Of a stretch of 64,000 bases of DNA, positions 55,561 to 63,220 are shown piece after piece. Source of the stretch: Martinezella rhizogenes. Lineage in GTDB: Bacteria; Pseudomonadota; Alphaproteobacteria; Rhizobiales; Rhizobiaceae. The stretch lies in contig JAAMEZ010000002.1 in the NCBI GenBank assembly GCA_013322215.1, positions 1 to 64,000 of the forward strand, written 5' to 3'. The translations under genes were made by a program, and so were the position numbers. The notes beneath the pieces were generated by a model, which was given only the letters and a program-made list of their open reading frames with translations, had not been told where the DNA came from and did not search any database. Position 1 is the stretch's first letter. The number at the start of each line of letters is the position of its first letter.

Positions 55561-55582
55561 CAGTTTAGGAATGATGGTCAGC

Positions 55583-56143
55583 CTACTGGAACATTTCCCC
55601 GGGATAGGCGCCCCAGAGCTTGTCCTGCCTGACATAGCCTCTGGCGGAGTGCTCCCTGACCGAAACACGACACCACATTCCGGTGCAGGATTGTAGCGAA
55701 ACCAGTACGCGTGGTTGCAATTCTGCGATTAGCCTGGCGGCGAGATTCGGATCGGTGCGCAGCATGGCATTCTTCGTCAGCCAGGGGGCGATTACGGCCG
55801 TACGTGTTCCGGAGAGGAGGGCGCTGTGCATCCAGCCAGTCACTCCGGTATCATCGCGGACCTGTCGCCAATGGCCGTATTCGTCGATGATTTCCAAGGG
55901 AAGACCCGGCTTCGTATAGATCCACTTCGTGGCATAGATCGTCGACGGCCCGACGCGCATGCGAGCCTTATGGGCTCGGAGCGAAACGTAGCGCGGGATC
56001 GGTAAGCCTGTCTCGCGCCCCTTGTTCCACGCAGTGGCCGCGGCCGCTACCGGCTTGACCGGCATCGCGCCTGCCAGGGCGGCGGAGCTCAGGAAGATAA
56101 GAGCAAAGCCCAGGCCGGCCAATATTTTTCGACGGTAAGTCAA
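55583..56143 (-). CDS. Exported SH3-domain protein
   Basis: 186 residues. Signal peptide (~7-26, cleavage near ALAGA), then two bacterial SH3-like modules (RMRVGPSTIYATKWIYTKPGLPLEI... and AMLRTDPNLAARLIAELQPRVLVSL..., in outline). WRQVRDDTGVTGWMH and CRVSVREHSARGYVRQ are the typical second halves. Such proteins bind cell wall or matrix material. It matches the DUF1058/SH3_4 type of rhizobia. A GGAGGAAG ribosome site precedes ATG 56143. Confidence 0.85.
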   Translation of the reverse strand: MTYRRKILAGLGFALIFLSSAALAGAMPVKPVAAAATAWNKGRETGLPIPRYVSLRAHKARMRVGPSTIYATKWIYTKPGLPLEIIDEYGHWRQVRDDTGVTGWMHSALLSGTRTAVIAPWLTKNAMLRTDPNLAARLIAELQPRVLVSLQSCTGMWCRVSVREHSARGYVRQDKLWGAYPGEMFQ

Positions 56144-56463
56144 CGACTTCCTCCTGAGTTATCTCCCGGCCGAAGCACTGTAATGGTTCGATTCTTGCCA
56201 ATTGGTTTAGAGAGCCGGACTTCGGTTTATGCCCCGACACAGCGTTCTTATGAGGAAATAAAGGAGGCGGGTGGTCGTATCCCTTTCTCTTTATTTAAGA
56301 ATCAACATTCTCTAATATATAAAATAAAGTATAATTGCTGAATAAACAGGGTAAATATTCGTAGTTAATCAGGTTTTAACTCCTTTTCATCATTATCCCT
56401 GCCATGTCTTTTCAATTGGCAAGCATTTGCTGCGCCAAGGGCAAGAAATTTGGAGCCAAAGCC
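56144..56463. other. AT-rich promoter region of the first outer-membrane protein gene
   Basis: 320 bases with no gene. From about 56280 to 56400 the sequence turns strikingly AT-rich, in contrast with the rest of the window, and it contains a perfect TTAA-N7-TTAA box at 56365-56379. It probably carries a strong, regulated promoter. Confidence 0.6.
56365..56379. promoter_or_regulatory. CtrA-type box TTAA-N7-TTAA
   Basis: TTAA-TCAGGTT-TTAA, an exact consensus match, 84 bases before the outer-membrane protein start at 56464. Confidence 0.6.
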
Positions 56464-57315
56464 ATGATGAAAACCCTGATAGGGGCACTTGCCACTTTGC
56501 TTGTCGGCACGTCGGCCTTTTCTGCTGATCTTTATACACCGGAACCGGTTCAGCCGGCGCCGGAAGTGACTGTCGCCCAATCCAGCGGTTGGTATCTGCG
56601 CGGCGATGTCGGCTATGCCTTCACGAACCTGCGCGGCGCCAACTACTTCCAGGGTTCCAATTCTAGCCTGGTCGATTTCAACAGCGCCAAGCTCGATGGC
56701 AATGTGACGCTTGGCGGCGGTGTCGGTTACCAGATCAACAATTATCTGCGCACGGACTTGACGCTCGACTATCTCTTCAAGTCAGACTTCAAGGGTTCCA
56801 CGAAGGGCGATTGCGGTGCCTGCGGTCCGGGCTTTACGCCGACTGCGGCGACCTCGCGCGATCTCGCTTCCCTGACGGCCTATAGCTTGCTTGCCAACGC
56901 CTATGTCGATCTTGGCACCTACGGCATCTTCACCCCCTATGTCGGTGGCGGTCTCGGCGGCACCTATGTCAAATGGAGCAATCTGAAGAACACGTCCTGC
57001 TCTGATGCGAACCCGGACTCGTGCGACGGAACGGTCACTCATAATGGCCGCGGCAGCTGGCGCTTCACCTATGCGCTGATGGCCGGTACGTCCATCGACC
57101 TGAGCTGCAATCTCAAGGCTGACGTCGGCTATCGTTATCGCCACGTCCAGGGCGGCGACATGTTCGGCTACAATGAGAACGGTGGTCCAGGCTACGACAA
57201 GGGCCTGAACCTGCATGAAGCCCGCATCGGTGCCCGCTACACCTTTGGCGGCTGCCAGACCGCAAGCTATATGCCGCCGGCCGATATCCCGGTCCAGCAG
57301 CCTGTCTACAAGTAA
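56464..57315 (+). CDS. Omp25-like outer-membrane beta-barrel protein 1
   Basis: 283 residues. Signal peptide (~3-20, cleavage at FSADL), a short proline-rich linker, then an eight-strand-type barrel: WYLRGDVGYAF, VTLGGGVGYQINNYLRTDLTLDY (in outline), YVDLGTYGIFTPYVGGGLGG, RFTYALMAGTSIDL and ARIGARYTFGG as alternating strands. It belongs to the Omp25/Omp31 group of Rhizobiales, which stabilise the outer membrane. I start at ATG 56464 (GGAG at 8 bases). Four cysteines in the extracellular loops are notable. Confidence 0.88.
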   Translation: MMKTLIGALATLLVGTSAFSADLYTPEPVQPAPEVTVAQSSGWYLRGDVGYAFTNLRGANYFQGSNSSLVDFNSAKLDGNVTLGGGVGYQINNYLRTDLTLDYLFKSDFKGSTKGDCGACGPGFTPTAATSRDLASLTAYSLLANAYVDLGTYGIFTPYVGGGLGGTYVKWSNLKNTSCSDANPDSCDGTVTHNGRGSWRFTYALMAGTSIDLSCNLKADVGYRYRHVQGGDMFGYNENGGPGYDKGLNLHEARIGARYTFGGCQTASYMPPADIPVQQPVYK

Positions 57316-57339
57316 GCAATATCCATTCCGGAGTATTAG

Positions 57340-57373
57340 AAAGCCGCCCGGTTTCTTCCGGGCGGCTTTTTCT
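57340..57373 (+). terminator. Strong intrinsic terminator after outer-membrane protein 1
   Basis: AAAGCCGCCCGG/CCGGGCGGCTTT, a 12-bp stem with a TTTCTT loop, followed by TTCTTTTT, 24 bases past the stop. Confidence 0.93.
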
Positions 57374-57406
57374 TTTTCCCATCCCGTTAAGTAATTCTCC
57401 GCCACC

Positions 57407-57442
57407 TTAAAGCTTCGTTAACCATGAATTCCCTATGGTTAA
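57407..57442. promoter_or_regulatory. CtrA-type box plus paired TTAACCAT elements
   Basis: TTAA-AGCTTCG-TTAA (57407-57421) is an exact full box; its right half continues as TTAACCAT (57418-57425), and 9 bases on lies the inverted copy ATGGTTAA (57435-57442). The cluster lies about 120-150 bases before the second outer-membrane protein gene. Confidence 0.6.
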
Positions 57443-57559
57443 TGAAATGAAAATGGCGGCTTTCCGGCCTGGGACTCTCTTTTGAGGGATATTGCAAGGA
57501 AGCGCAGGCCAGCCGGTTCGACGCGCGGGCGTCAGCCCGAGGATGGAAGGCGAGGGGTA

Positions 57560-58381
57560 ATGATCCGTTTTGACGCTTTGGCGCTGGCCGCAGCGATGGC
57601 GAGCGCATCGGCGGGTATTGCCTTTGCGGCCGATGCGACACTGCCGGAAATCAAGATGCCGGAGGTCAGCGTCAAGGATGCCAAAGGATGGTATGTGCGC
57701 GGCGATGTCGGCTATGCGGTCAACGCCAGCCGTACGGATACGAGGTTTCGCGCCTATGATCCCGCCAGCAGCGATTACAGCTCGAACAGCTTTGATTCGA
57801 CTCGCTTCGGCGGTGATTTTTCCGGCGGCCTCGGCGTCGGCTATCAATTCAACGATCTGTTTCGCGCCGACGTCACCGGCGATTTCTTTAGCGGCGATTT
57901 CAATGGCCGCATTTCGAGCGCTTCATCTTGTTCCGGTGGGGCCAGCGGCACGGGATGCTCAACGAAGGCACATTCTTCCTTCAGGGCCGGCAGCTTGATG
58001 GTCAACGGCTATGTCGATCTCGGAACGCTTGCGGGTTTCACGCCCTATGTCGGCGCCGGTCTTGGCGCCACGCGGGTTTCCTGGAGCAGCGTCAATGCCA
58101 TTGGCTCCTGTCTCGACGGGGCATCGGGTTGCGGTGGCGTTGCGTCGGTCAGTGCTCGGTATCCTGGCGACAGCGACTGGCGCATGACTTATGCCTTGAT
58201 GGCCGGTGTCGCCTATGAGGTTGCACCGAATATCAAGGTCGATCTCGGCTATCGCTTCTCCCATATCGCCGGCGGCGACATGTTCGGCGATTCGTCGGCC
58301 AGCGCCGGCGGCACCACGGGCCGCGACGGCGCGTTGTCGCGTCACGAAATTCGTGTCGGTCTGCGGATCACCACCTGGTAA
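57560..58381 (+). CDS. Omp25-like outer-membrane beta-barrel protein 2
   Basis: 273 residues, a paralogue of the protein encoded just upstream. Signal peptide (~6-23, cleavage after AFA), a GWYVRGDVGYAV first strand, GGLGVGYQFNDLFRADVTGDF, YVDLGTLAGFTPYVGAGLGA, MTYALMAGVAYEV and the closing HEIRVGLRITTW with a terminal aromatic residue, as usual for BAM substrates. ATG 57560 has GAGGGG upstream; an earlier frame start at 57482 is not needed. It has its own CtrA-type boxes and is convergent with the glycosyltransferase gene. Confidence 0.87.
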   Translation: MIRFDALALAAAMASASAGIAFAADATLPEIKMPEVSVKDAKGWYVRGDVGYAVNASRTDTRFRAYDPASSDYSSNSFDSTRFGGDFSGGLGVGYQFNDLFRADVTGDFFSGDFNGRISSASSCSGGASGTGCSTKAHSSFRAGSLMVNGYVDLGTLAGFTPYVGAGLGATRVSWSSVNAIGSCLDGASGCGGVASVSARYPGDSDWRMTYALMAGVAYEVAPNIKVDLGYRFSHIAGGDMFGDSSASAGGTTGRDGALSRHEIRVGLRITTW

Positions 58382-58391
58382 GGCTTGACGC

Positions 58392-59177
58392 CTACGGCGT
58401 CGTCAGCACGTAGGCGATGCGCCGAAAGAAATCCAGGGTTCGGAAGATGTGGGCGGGTATGCGTCGCAGCGCAGATGACTTCGCAGCGCGGTAATCGCGG
58501 CGCCAGCCGATCATGGTTGTTCTCTGCAGCCGGCTGAAACCGGCAATATTCGTGCGCGTGCTGACAATGGATATTTGCATGTCCCAGCCGCGCTCTACGG
58601 CGACATCCCAAGGCAGCGACATGACCGCCAGCGATCGTACGATCTTTTCTGCGGTTTCACGCGTGACGAGATAGCAAGCCGTCGAGCCCTGCGGGCCGAA
58701 CAGGCAGCGACCGACAATGTCTCCCTTCGTACTGCGCGTCAGGGCGCGGAAGCCATTCCAGCGGTGATTGACGAGTTTGATCAGGCCGGCGGCGGGTGCG
58801 GCTTCCTTCGCCGCTATGGCGCGGGCTAGGAACTCGGTGTCCAGAGCAACATCGTCCTCGATGATGATGGCCATCTGGTCGCCGCTTGCCAGAAACCGCT
58901 GCAGCGCCAACAGGTGGCTGCGGTAGCAGCCATACTCACCGGGCAGAATGGTGCGGCCGTGCCGGCGCTGGAAGCGATCGTGATCCACGTCGATCCATTG
59001 ATCGCGCGGAATGAGAGCGCCGTCGACGCCGTCGACGCGCTCGAATCGGAAGCCGAGCTCATCACTTTGCCGCTGGATTTCCGCGAGCCGTTCCGCTGCG
59101 CGGTCGATATTGATGAGATAGACCTGCATGGTCTGTGCAGGTGTGAAAGAGGTTTCGGCTAGTGCAATTAAAGACAT
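58392..59177 (-). CDS. Family 25 glycosyltransferase
   Basis: About 261 residues. QVYLINIDRAAERLAEI near the start and the DxD-type metal site in AIIIEDDVALD (~100) mark the LPS-type family 25 transferases; PGEYGCYRSHLLAL lies between. Members add galactose or similar sugars to lipooligosaccharide cores. The start is uncertain: ATG 59177, GTG 59186 and ATG 59129 are in frame and none has a good ribosome site; the family usually begins close to the last one. Confidence 0.85.
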   Translation of the reverse strand: MSLIALAETSFTPAQTMQVYLINIDRAAERLAEIQRQSDELGFRFERVDGVDGALIPRDQWIDVDHDRFQRRHGRTILPGEYGCYRSHLLALQRFLASGDQMAIIIEDDVALDTEFLARAIAAKEAAPAAGLIKLVNHRWNGFRALTRSTKGDIVGRCLFGPQGSTACYLVTRETAEKIVRSLAVMSLPWDVAVERGWDMQISIVSTRTNIAGFSRLQRTTMIGWRRDYRAAKSSALRRIPAHIFRTLDFFRRIAYVLTTP

Positions 59178-59341
59178 CGAGCACACTTATCATTTCCATC
59201 AGCGCAAATCAGCAGGCGCCGAGCCTTATATGTTTACGCATCGGCACAGAAACCAGCTTTTGTGAGGCTAATTTTGGCCTAGTTCCATTGCGCGTGCCTT
59301 GCATCCCATCAAAATTTCCGCACGAATTCGTGATGAAGGAC

Positions 59342-59443
59342 CAGCCGCAATTTTTGCTATTGCGCTCTTCGGAGGCTTCCAATATATCCGGCGGCGGGAC
59401 ACCCTTCCCCAACGAAGGGCTTTCTATCTGAGAGGATAGCATC
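59342..59443 (+). promoter_or_regulatory. Structured leader of serC (candidate alphaproteobacterial serC motif)
   Basis: The last 100 bases before serC carry stacked hairpins: GCAAT/ATTGC (~59347), CCCTTC/GAAGGG (59402-59407 with 59414-59419) and CTATC/GATAG (59424-59428 with 59435-59439), the last one placing the GAGAGG ribosome site in its loop. A conserved RNA motif named serC is known upstream of this gene in alphaproteobacteria; I match it by position and structure, not by an alignment. Confidence 0.5.
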
Positions 59444-60622
59444 ATGACTAAGCTCGCCAAGCCGGACATCCGTCCGAATAATACCCATTTCTCTTCTGGT
59501 CCATGCTCGAAGCGTCCCGGTTGGACGCTTAACGCTCTTTCTGACGCCGCTCTTGGCCGCTCGCACCGCGCGAAGGTCGGCAAGGCAAAGCTGAAGCAGG
59601 CCATCGATCTTACCCGCGAAATTCTGGAAGTGCCGGCGGATTACCGCATCGGCATCGTGCCGGCTTCCGACACTGGCGCCGTTGAAATGGCGCTTTGGTC
59701 GCTGCTCGGCGAGCGTGGCGTTGACATGGTCGCCTGGGAAAGCTTCGGTGCCGGTTGGGTGACTGATGTCGTCAAGCAGCTGAAGCTCAAGGACGTCCGC
59801 AAGCTTGAAGCCGGCTACGGCGAGCTGCCGGATCTTTCCGCTGTGGATTTCGACCGCGACGTGGTTTTCACCTGGAACGGCACGACCTCGGGTGTCCGCG
59901 TTCCGAATGGCGATTTCATCCCGGCCGACCGCAAGGGCCTGACGATCTGTGACGCCACCTCGGCTGCATTTGCTCAGAACCTCGATTTTGCCAAGCTCGA
60001 CGTCGTCACCTTCTCCTGGCAGAAGGTTCTGGGCGGCGAGGGCGCACATGGCGTCATCATCCTGTCGCCGCGCGCCGTCGAGCGTTTGACCACCTATCAG
60101 CCAGCCTGGCCGCTGCCGAAGATCTTCCGCATGACCAGCGGCGGCAAGCTCATCGAAGGCATCTTCACCGGCGAGACGATCAACACGCCTTCGATGCTCT
60201 GCGTCGAGGACTATATCGACGCCCTCCTCTGGGCGAAGGATCTCGGCGGCCTGAAGGCGCTGATCGGCCGGGCCGATGCCAACGCCAAGGTCATTCACGA
60301 CTTCGTTGCCGCAAACGACTGGATCGCCAATCTCGCCGTCAAGGCAGAGACGGAATCCAACACCTCCGTCTGCCTGAAGATCGTCGACAAGGATGTCGTC
60401 GCTCTCGATGCCGATGGTCAGGCGAATTTCGCCAAGGGTCTGGTCGCACTCCTCGAAAAGGAAGGCGTCGCTTACGATGTCGGCCATTATCGCGACGCAC
60501 CCTCGGGCCTGCGCATCTGGGCAGGTGCGACTATCGAAGCTTCCGACATGCAGAGGCTGATGCCCTGGCTCGCCTGGGCGTTCGAAACGCAGAAGGCGAC
60601 GCTCTCCCAGGCCGCTGCCTGA
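59444..60622 (+). CDS. serC: Phosphoserine aminotransferase SerC
   Basis: 392 residues of the alphaproteobacterial-type SerC (longer than E. coli SerC). It makes phosphoserine from phosphohydroxypyruvate and glutamate using [15 protein letters not shown] near the start, the PLP lysine in [14 protein letters not shown] (~190) and [14 protein letters not shown] are recognisable. It is followed 144 bases later by serA, so two consecutive serine-pathway enzymes are encoded together, behind a structured leader. Confidence 0.96.
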   Translation: MTKLAKPDIRPNNTHFSSGPCSKRPGWTLNALSDAALGRSHRAKVGKAKLKQAIDLTREILEVPADYRIGIVPASDTGAVEMALWSLLGERGVDMVAWESFGAGWVTDVVKQLKLKDVRKLEAGYGELPDLSAVDFDRDVVFTWNGTTSGVRVPNGDFIPADRKGLTICDATSAAFAQNLDFAKLDVVTFSWQKVLGGEGAHGVIILSPRAVERLTTYQPAWPLPKIFRMTSGGKLIEGIFTGETINTPSMLCVEDYIDALLWAKDLGGLKALIGRADANAKVIHDFVAANDWIANLAVKAETESNTSVCLKIVDKDVVALDADGQANFAKGLVALLEKEGVAYDVGHYRDAPSGLRIWAGATIEASDMQRLMPWLAWAFETQKATLSQAAA

Positions 60623-60638
60623 GGTTTGAAGCGTTCAT

Positions 60639-60662
60639 GGCTCCGCCACGATAGGCGGAGCC
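60639..60662 (+). terminator. Hairpin between serC and serA
   Basis: GGCTCCGCC/GGCGGAGCC, a 9-bp perfect stem with a 6-base loop, 17 bases past the serC stop. There is no T tract, so partial attenuation or RNA processing is more likely than full termination. Confidence 0.5.
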
Positions 60663-60691
60663 CAGCATCCCGAAATTCTCGTTGTATTCAT

Positions 60692-60734
60692 GCAATTCCC
60701 TACGGAAAACGGTTTCGCATTTTCGTGGAATTGC
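60692..60734. repeat. Interspersed palindromic repeat, copy 2
   Basis: Outer arms GCAATTCC/GGAATTGC and inner GGAAAA/ATTTTC, the same design as the copy at 7927-7970. It lies 32 bases before the serA start, inside the serC-serA transcript. Confidence 0.7.
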
Positions 60735-60766
60735 TCGTCTTAGCTGACCCATTTCAGGAGGCCTCC

Positions 60767-62362
60767 ATGGCACCTCGCGTTCTCGTATCCGACGAACTGT
60801 CGGAAACCGCCGTCCAGATCTTCCGCGATCGCGGCGTTGAAGTCGATTTCCAGCCGCAGCTTGGCAAGGACAAGGACAAGCTGTTCGAAATCATCGGCCG
60901 ATATGATGGTCTTGCCATACGTTCCGCCACCAAGGTGACGGAAAAGATCATCGAAGCGGCCAAGAACCTCAAGGTCGTCGGCCGCGCTGGCATCGGCGTC
61001 GACAATGTCGACATTCCGGCCGCCTCGCGCCGCGGTATCATCGTCATGAACACGCCGTTCGGCAACTCGATCACCACAGCCGAACACGCGATTGCGCTGA
61101 TGTTTGCCGTTGCCCGTCAGCTTCCCGCCGCCGATAGCTCTACCCAGGCCGGCAAGTGGGAAAAGTCGAAGTTCATGGGTGTCGAGATCACCGGCAAGAC
61201 GCTCGGCATCATCGGTGCCGGCAACATCGGCTCCATCGTGATCGCCCGCGCCCTCGGCCTGAAGATGCATGTCCTGGCCTACGACCCGTTCCTCTCGAAG
61301 GAGCGCGCGGAGGAAATGGGTGTCACCAAGGTCGAGCTCGATGAGCTCTTCGCCGGCGCCGACTTCATCACGCTGCACGTGCCGCTGACCGACAAGACCC
61401 GCAACATCATCGACGCCTCTGCGATCGCCAAGATGAAGCAGGGAGTGCGCATCATCAACTGCGCCCGCGGCGGACTGGTCGATGAGGCAGCCCTTGCTGC
61501 CGCCATCAAATCCGGTCATGTCGCTGGCGCCGCCTTCGACGTCTTCGAAGTCGAGCCCGCCAAGGAAAGCCCGCTCTTCGGCCTACCGAACGTCGTCTGT
61601 ACGCCGCATCTCGGCGCCTCCACGACCGAAGCGCAAGAGAACGTCGCTCTGCAGGTCGCCGAGCAAATGGCTGATTACCTCGTCAAGGGTGCCGTCTCGA
61701 ACGCCATCAACATGCCGTCGATCACCGCTGAGGAAGCGCCGATCCTGAAGCCGTTCATCAAGCTTGCCGATGTTCTCGGCGCTTTCGTCGGCCAGGTTAC
61801 GGAAGAGCCGATCAAGGAAATCGAGATCCTTTATGATGGCGTGACCGCTGGCATGAACACAAAGGCTCTGACGAGCGCGCTGCTCGCCGGCCTAATCCGC
61901 AATCAGGTTGCCGACGTCAACATGGTTTCGGCGCCGATCATGATCAAGGAAAAGGGCATCGTGCTCGCCGAAGTCAAGCGCGACAAGACCGGCGTCTATG
62001 ATGGCTATATCAAGCTGACCGTCACCACCGACAGTATGACGCGCTCGGTCGCCGGCACCGTTTTCTCGGACGGCAAGCCGCGTTTCATCCAGATCAAGGG
62101 CATCAACCTCGATGCCGATGTCGGCAACCACATGGTCTATATCGCCAATACCGACGTTCCCGGCATGATCGGCTTCATCGGCACGACGCTCGGCTCCGCT
62201 GGCGTCAACATCGCGAACTTCCAGCTCGGCCGCGATAAGCAGGGCGGCGATGCCATCGCACTTCTCTATGTCGATGGCCCGATCAGCGATGACGTACTTG
62301 CCAAGCTGACGGCGCATCAGGCGATCCGTCAGGCCAAGCCGCTGGTGTTCAACGTCGACTAA
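60767..62362 (+). CDS. serA: D-3-phosphoglycerate dehydrogenase SerA
   Basis: 531 residues, the long form with a substrate-binding/NAD core, an ASB domain and a C-terminal ACT domain. VGRAGIGVDNVD (~71), GIIGAGNIGSIV (NAD motif, ~146-157), NCARGGLVDE (~230) and PHLGAST (~285) are in the core; the ACT part (~455-531) has NTDVPGMIGFIGTTLG. It oxidises 3-phosphoglycerate, the first step of serine synthesis, and is probably inhibited by serine. AGGAGG precedes ATG 60767. Confidence 0.97.
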   Translation: MAPRVLVSDELSETAVQIFRDRGVEVDFQPQLGKDKDKLFEIIGRYDGLAIRSATKVTEKIIEAAKNLKVVGRAGIGVDNVDIPAASRRGIIVMNTPFGNSITTAEHAIALMFAVARQLPAADSSTQAGKWEKSKFMGVEITGKTLGIIGAGNIGSIVIARALGLKMHVLAYDPFLSKERAEEMGVTKVELDELFAGADFITLHVPLTDKTRNIIDASAIAKMKQGVRIINCARGGLVDEAALAAAIKSGHVAGAAFDVFEVEPAKESPLFGLPNVVCTPHLGASTTEAQENVALQVAEQMADYLVKGAVSNAINMPSITAEEAPILKPFIKLADVLGAFVGQVTEEPIKEIEILYDGVTAGMNTKALTSALLAGLIRNQVADVNMVSAPIMIKEKGIVLAEVKRDKTGVYDGYIKLTVTTDSMTRSVAGTVFSDGKPRFIQIKGINLDADVGNHMVYIANTDVPGMIGFIGTTLGSAGVNIANFQLGRDKQGGDAIALLYVDGPISDDVLAKLTAHQAIRQAKPLVFNVD

Positions 62363-62421
62363 GCCTGCCCGCCCCTTGAAGGGCGGCAGTCACAGAGTTC
62401 GCTCCTCCCAAGAGCCAATCC

Positions 62422-62457
62422 GAAAGCCCGGCGCGACATGAGTTGCGCCGGGCTTTC
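62422..62457 (+). terminator. Intrinsic terminator after serA
   Basis: GAAAGCCCGGCGC/GCGCCGGGCTTTC, a 13-bp stem with a 10-base loop, followed by TTC, 59 bases past the serA stop. Confidence 0.85.
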
Positions 62458-62534
62458 TTCACGGTTGTGAGGGTTGTGGATAAGCTTAGCCCGCACACTA
62501 TCGGGGGCGACGAAACGCGCCTATCTCTTGTGAT

Positions 62535-63218
62535 ATGGAGGCTTTGCGGAAGAACATTCTCGGGGAAGGGATGGGTACGCCGATCGAATGGCTGGCAAAG
62601 CCGGTCTCGGTGGCGATCGTTCTTTTTGCACGGGCTATAACCGCAGTCAGGGCGATCTGGCCCGAGAGCGGCATGCGCACCCGCCGTTGCGTCTATTTCA
62701 CCAACCATTCCAGCCATGGCGATTTCATCCTGATCTGGACCGTCCTGCCGCCGCGTTTGCGCCGGCGTGTCCGGCCGGTGGCTGGCGCCGACTATTGGCT
62801 GAAATCGCCACTGAACAGCTTCATCGGCCGGGATGTTTTCAACGCCGTGCTGATCGAGCGGGATCGCGAGGCGCGCAAGGAGGATCCGGTCACGCAGATG
62901 GCGCAGGCGCTCGATGCCGGCTCGTCCCTGATCCTGTTTCCGGAAGGCACCCGCAATTTGACCGAGCAGCCGCTGCAGCCTTTCAAGAGCGGGCTTTTTC
63001 ACCTTGCCCAGGCGCGCCCGGATATCGACCTCGTTCCCGTCTGGATCGATAACCTCAACCGCGTCATGCCCAAGGGTGAATTCGTGCCCATTCCGCTGAT
63101 CTGCACGGTCACCTTCGGCGAGGCACTGCATATCGGCGAGACCGAGGAGAAGGCGGCTTTCCTGGCGCGAGCCGAGGCAGCACTGCGGGCGCTTGCGCCC
63201 AGGCGGGCAGGAGACTGA
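62535..63218 (+). CDS. 1-acyl-glycerol-phosphate acyltransferase-like protein
   Basis: 227 residues of the PlsC fold: a hydrophobic segment (~20-37), the catalytic NHSSHGD (NHx4D, ~57-63), and FPEGTRN (~145) for phosphate binding. It probably acylates lysophospholipids at the inner membrane. Start is uncertain: ATG 62535 lacks a clear ribosome site, while ATG 62571 has GGGGAAGGG directly before it. It ends 2 bases before a CdsA-like gene; the pair would run lysophosphatidate to phosphatidate to CDP-diacylglycerol. Confidence 0.87.
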   Translation: MEALRKNILGEGMGTPIEWLAKPVSVAIVLFARAITAVRAIWPESGMRTRRCVYFTNHSSHGDFILIWTVLPPRLRRRVRPVAGADYWLKSPLNSFIGRDVFNAVLIERDREARKEDPVTQMAQALDAGSSLILFPEGTRNLTEQPLQPFKSGLFHLAQARPDIDLVPVWIDNLNRVMPKGEFVPIPLICTVTFGEALHIGETEEKAAFLARAEAALRALAPRRAGD

Positions 63219-63220
63219 GC

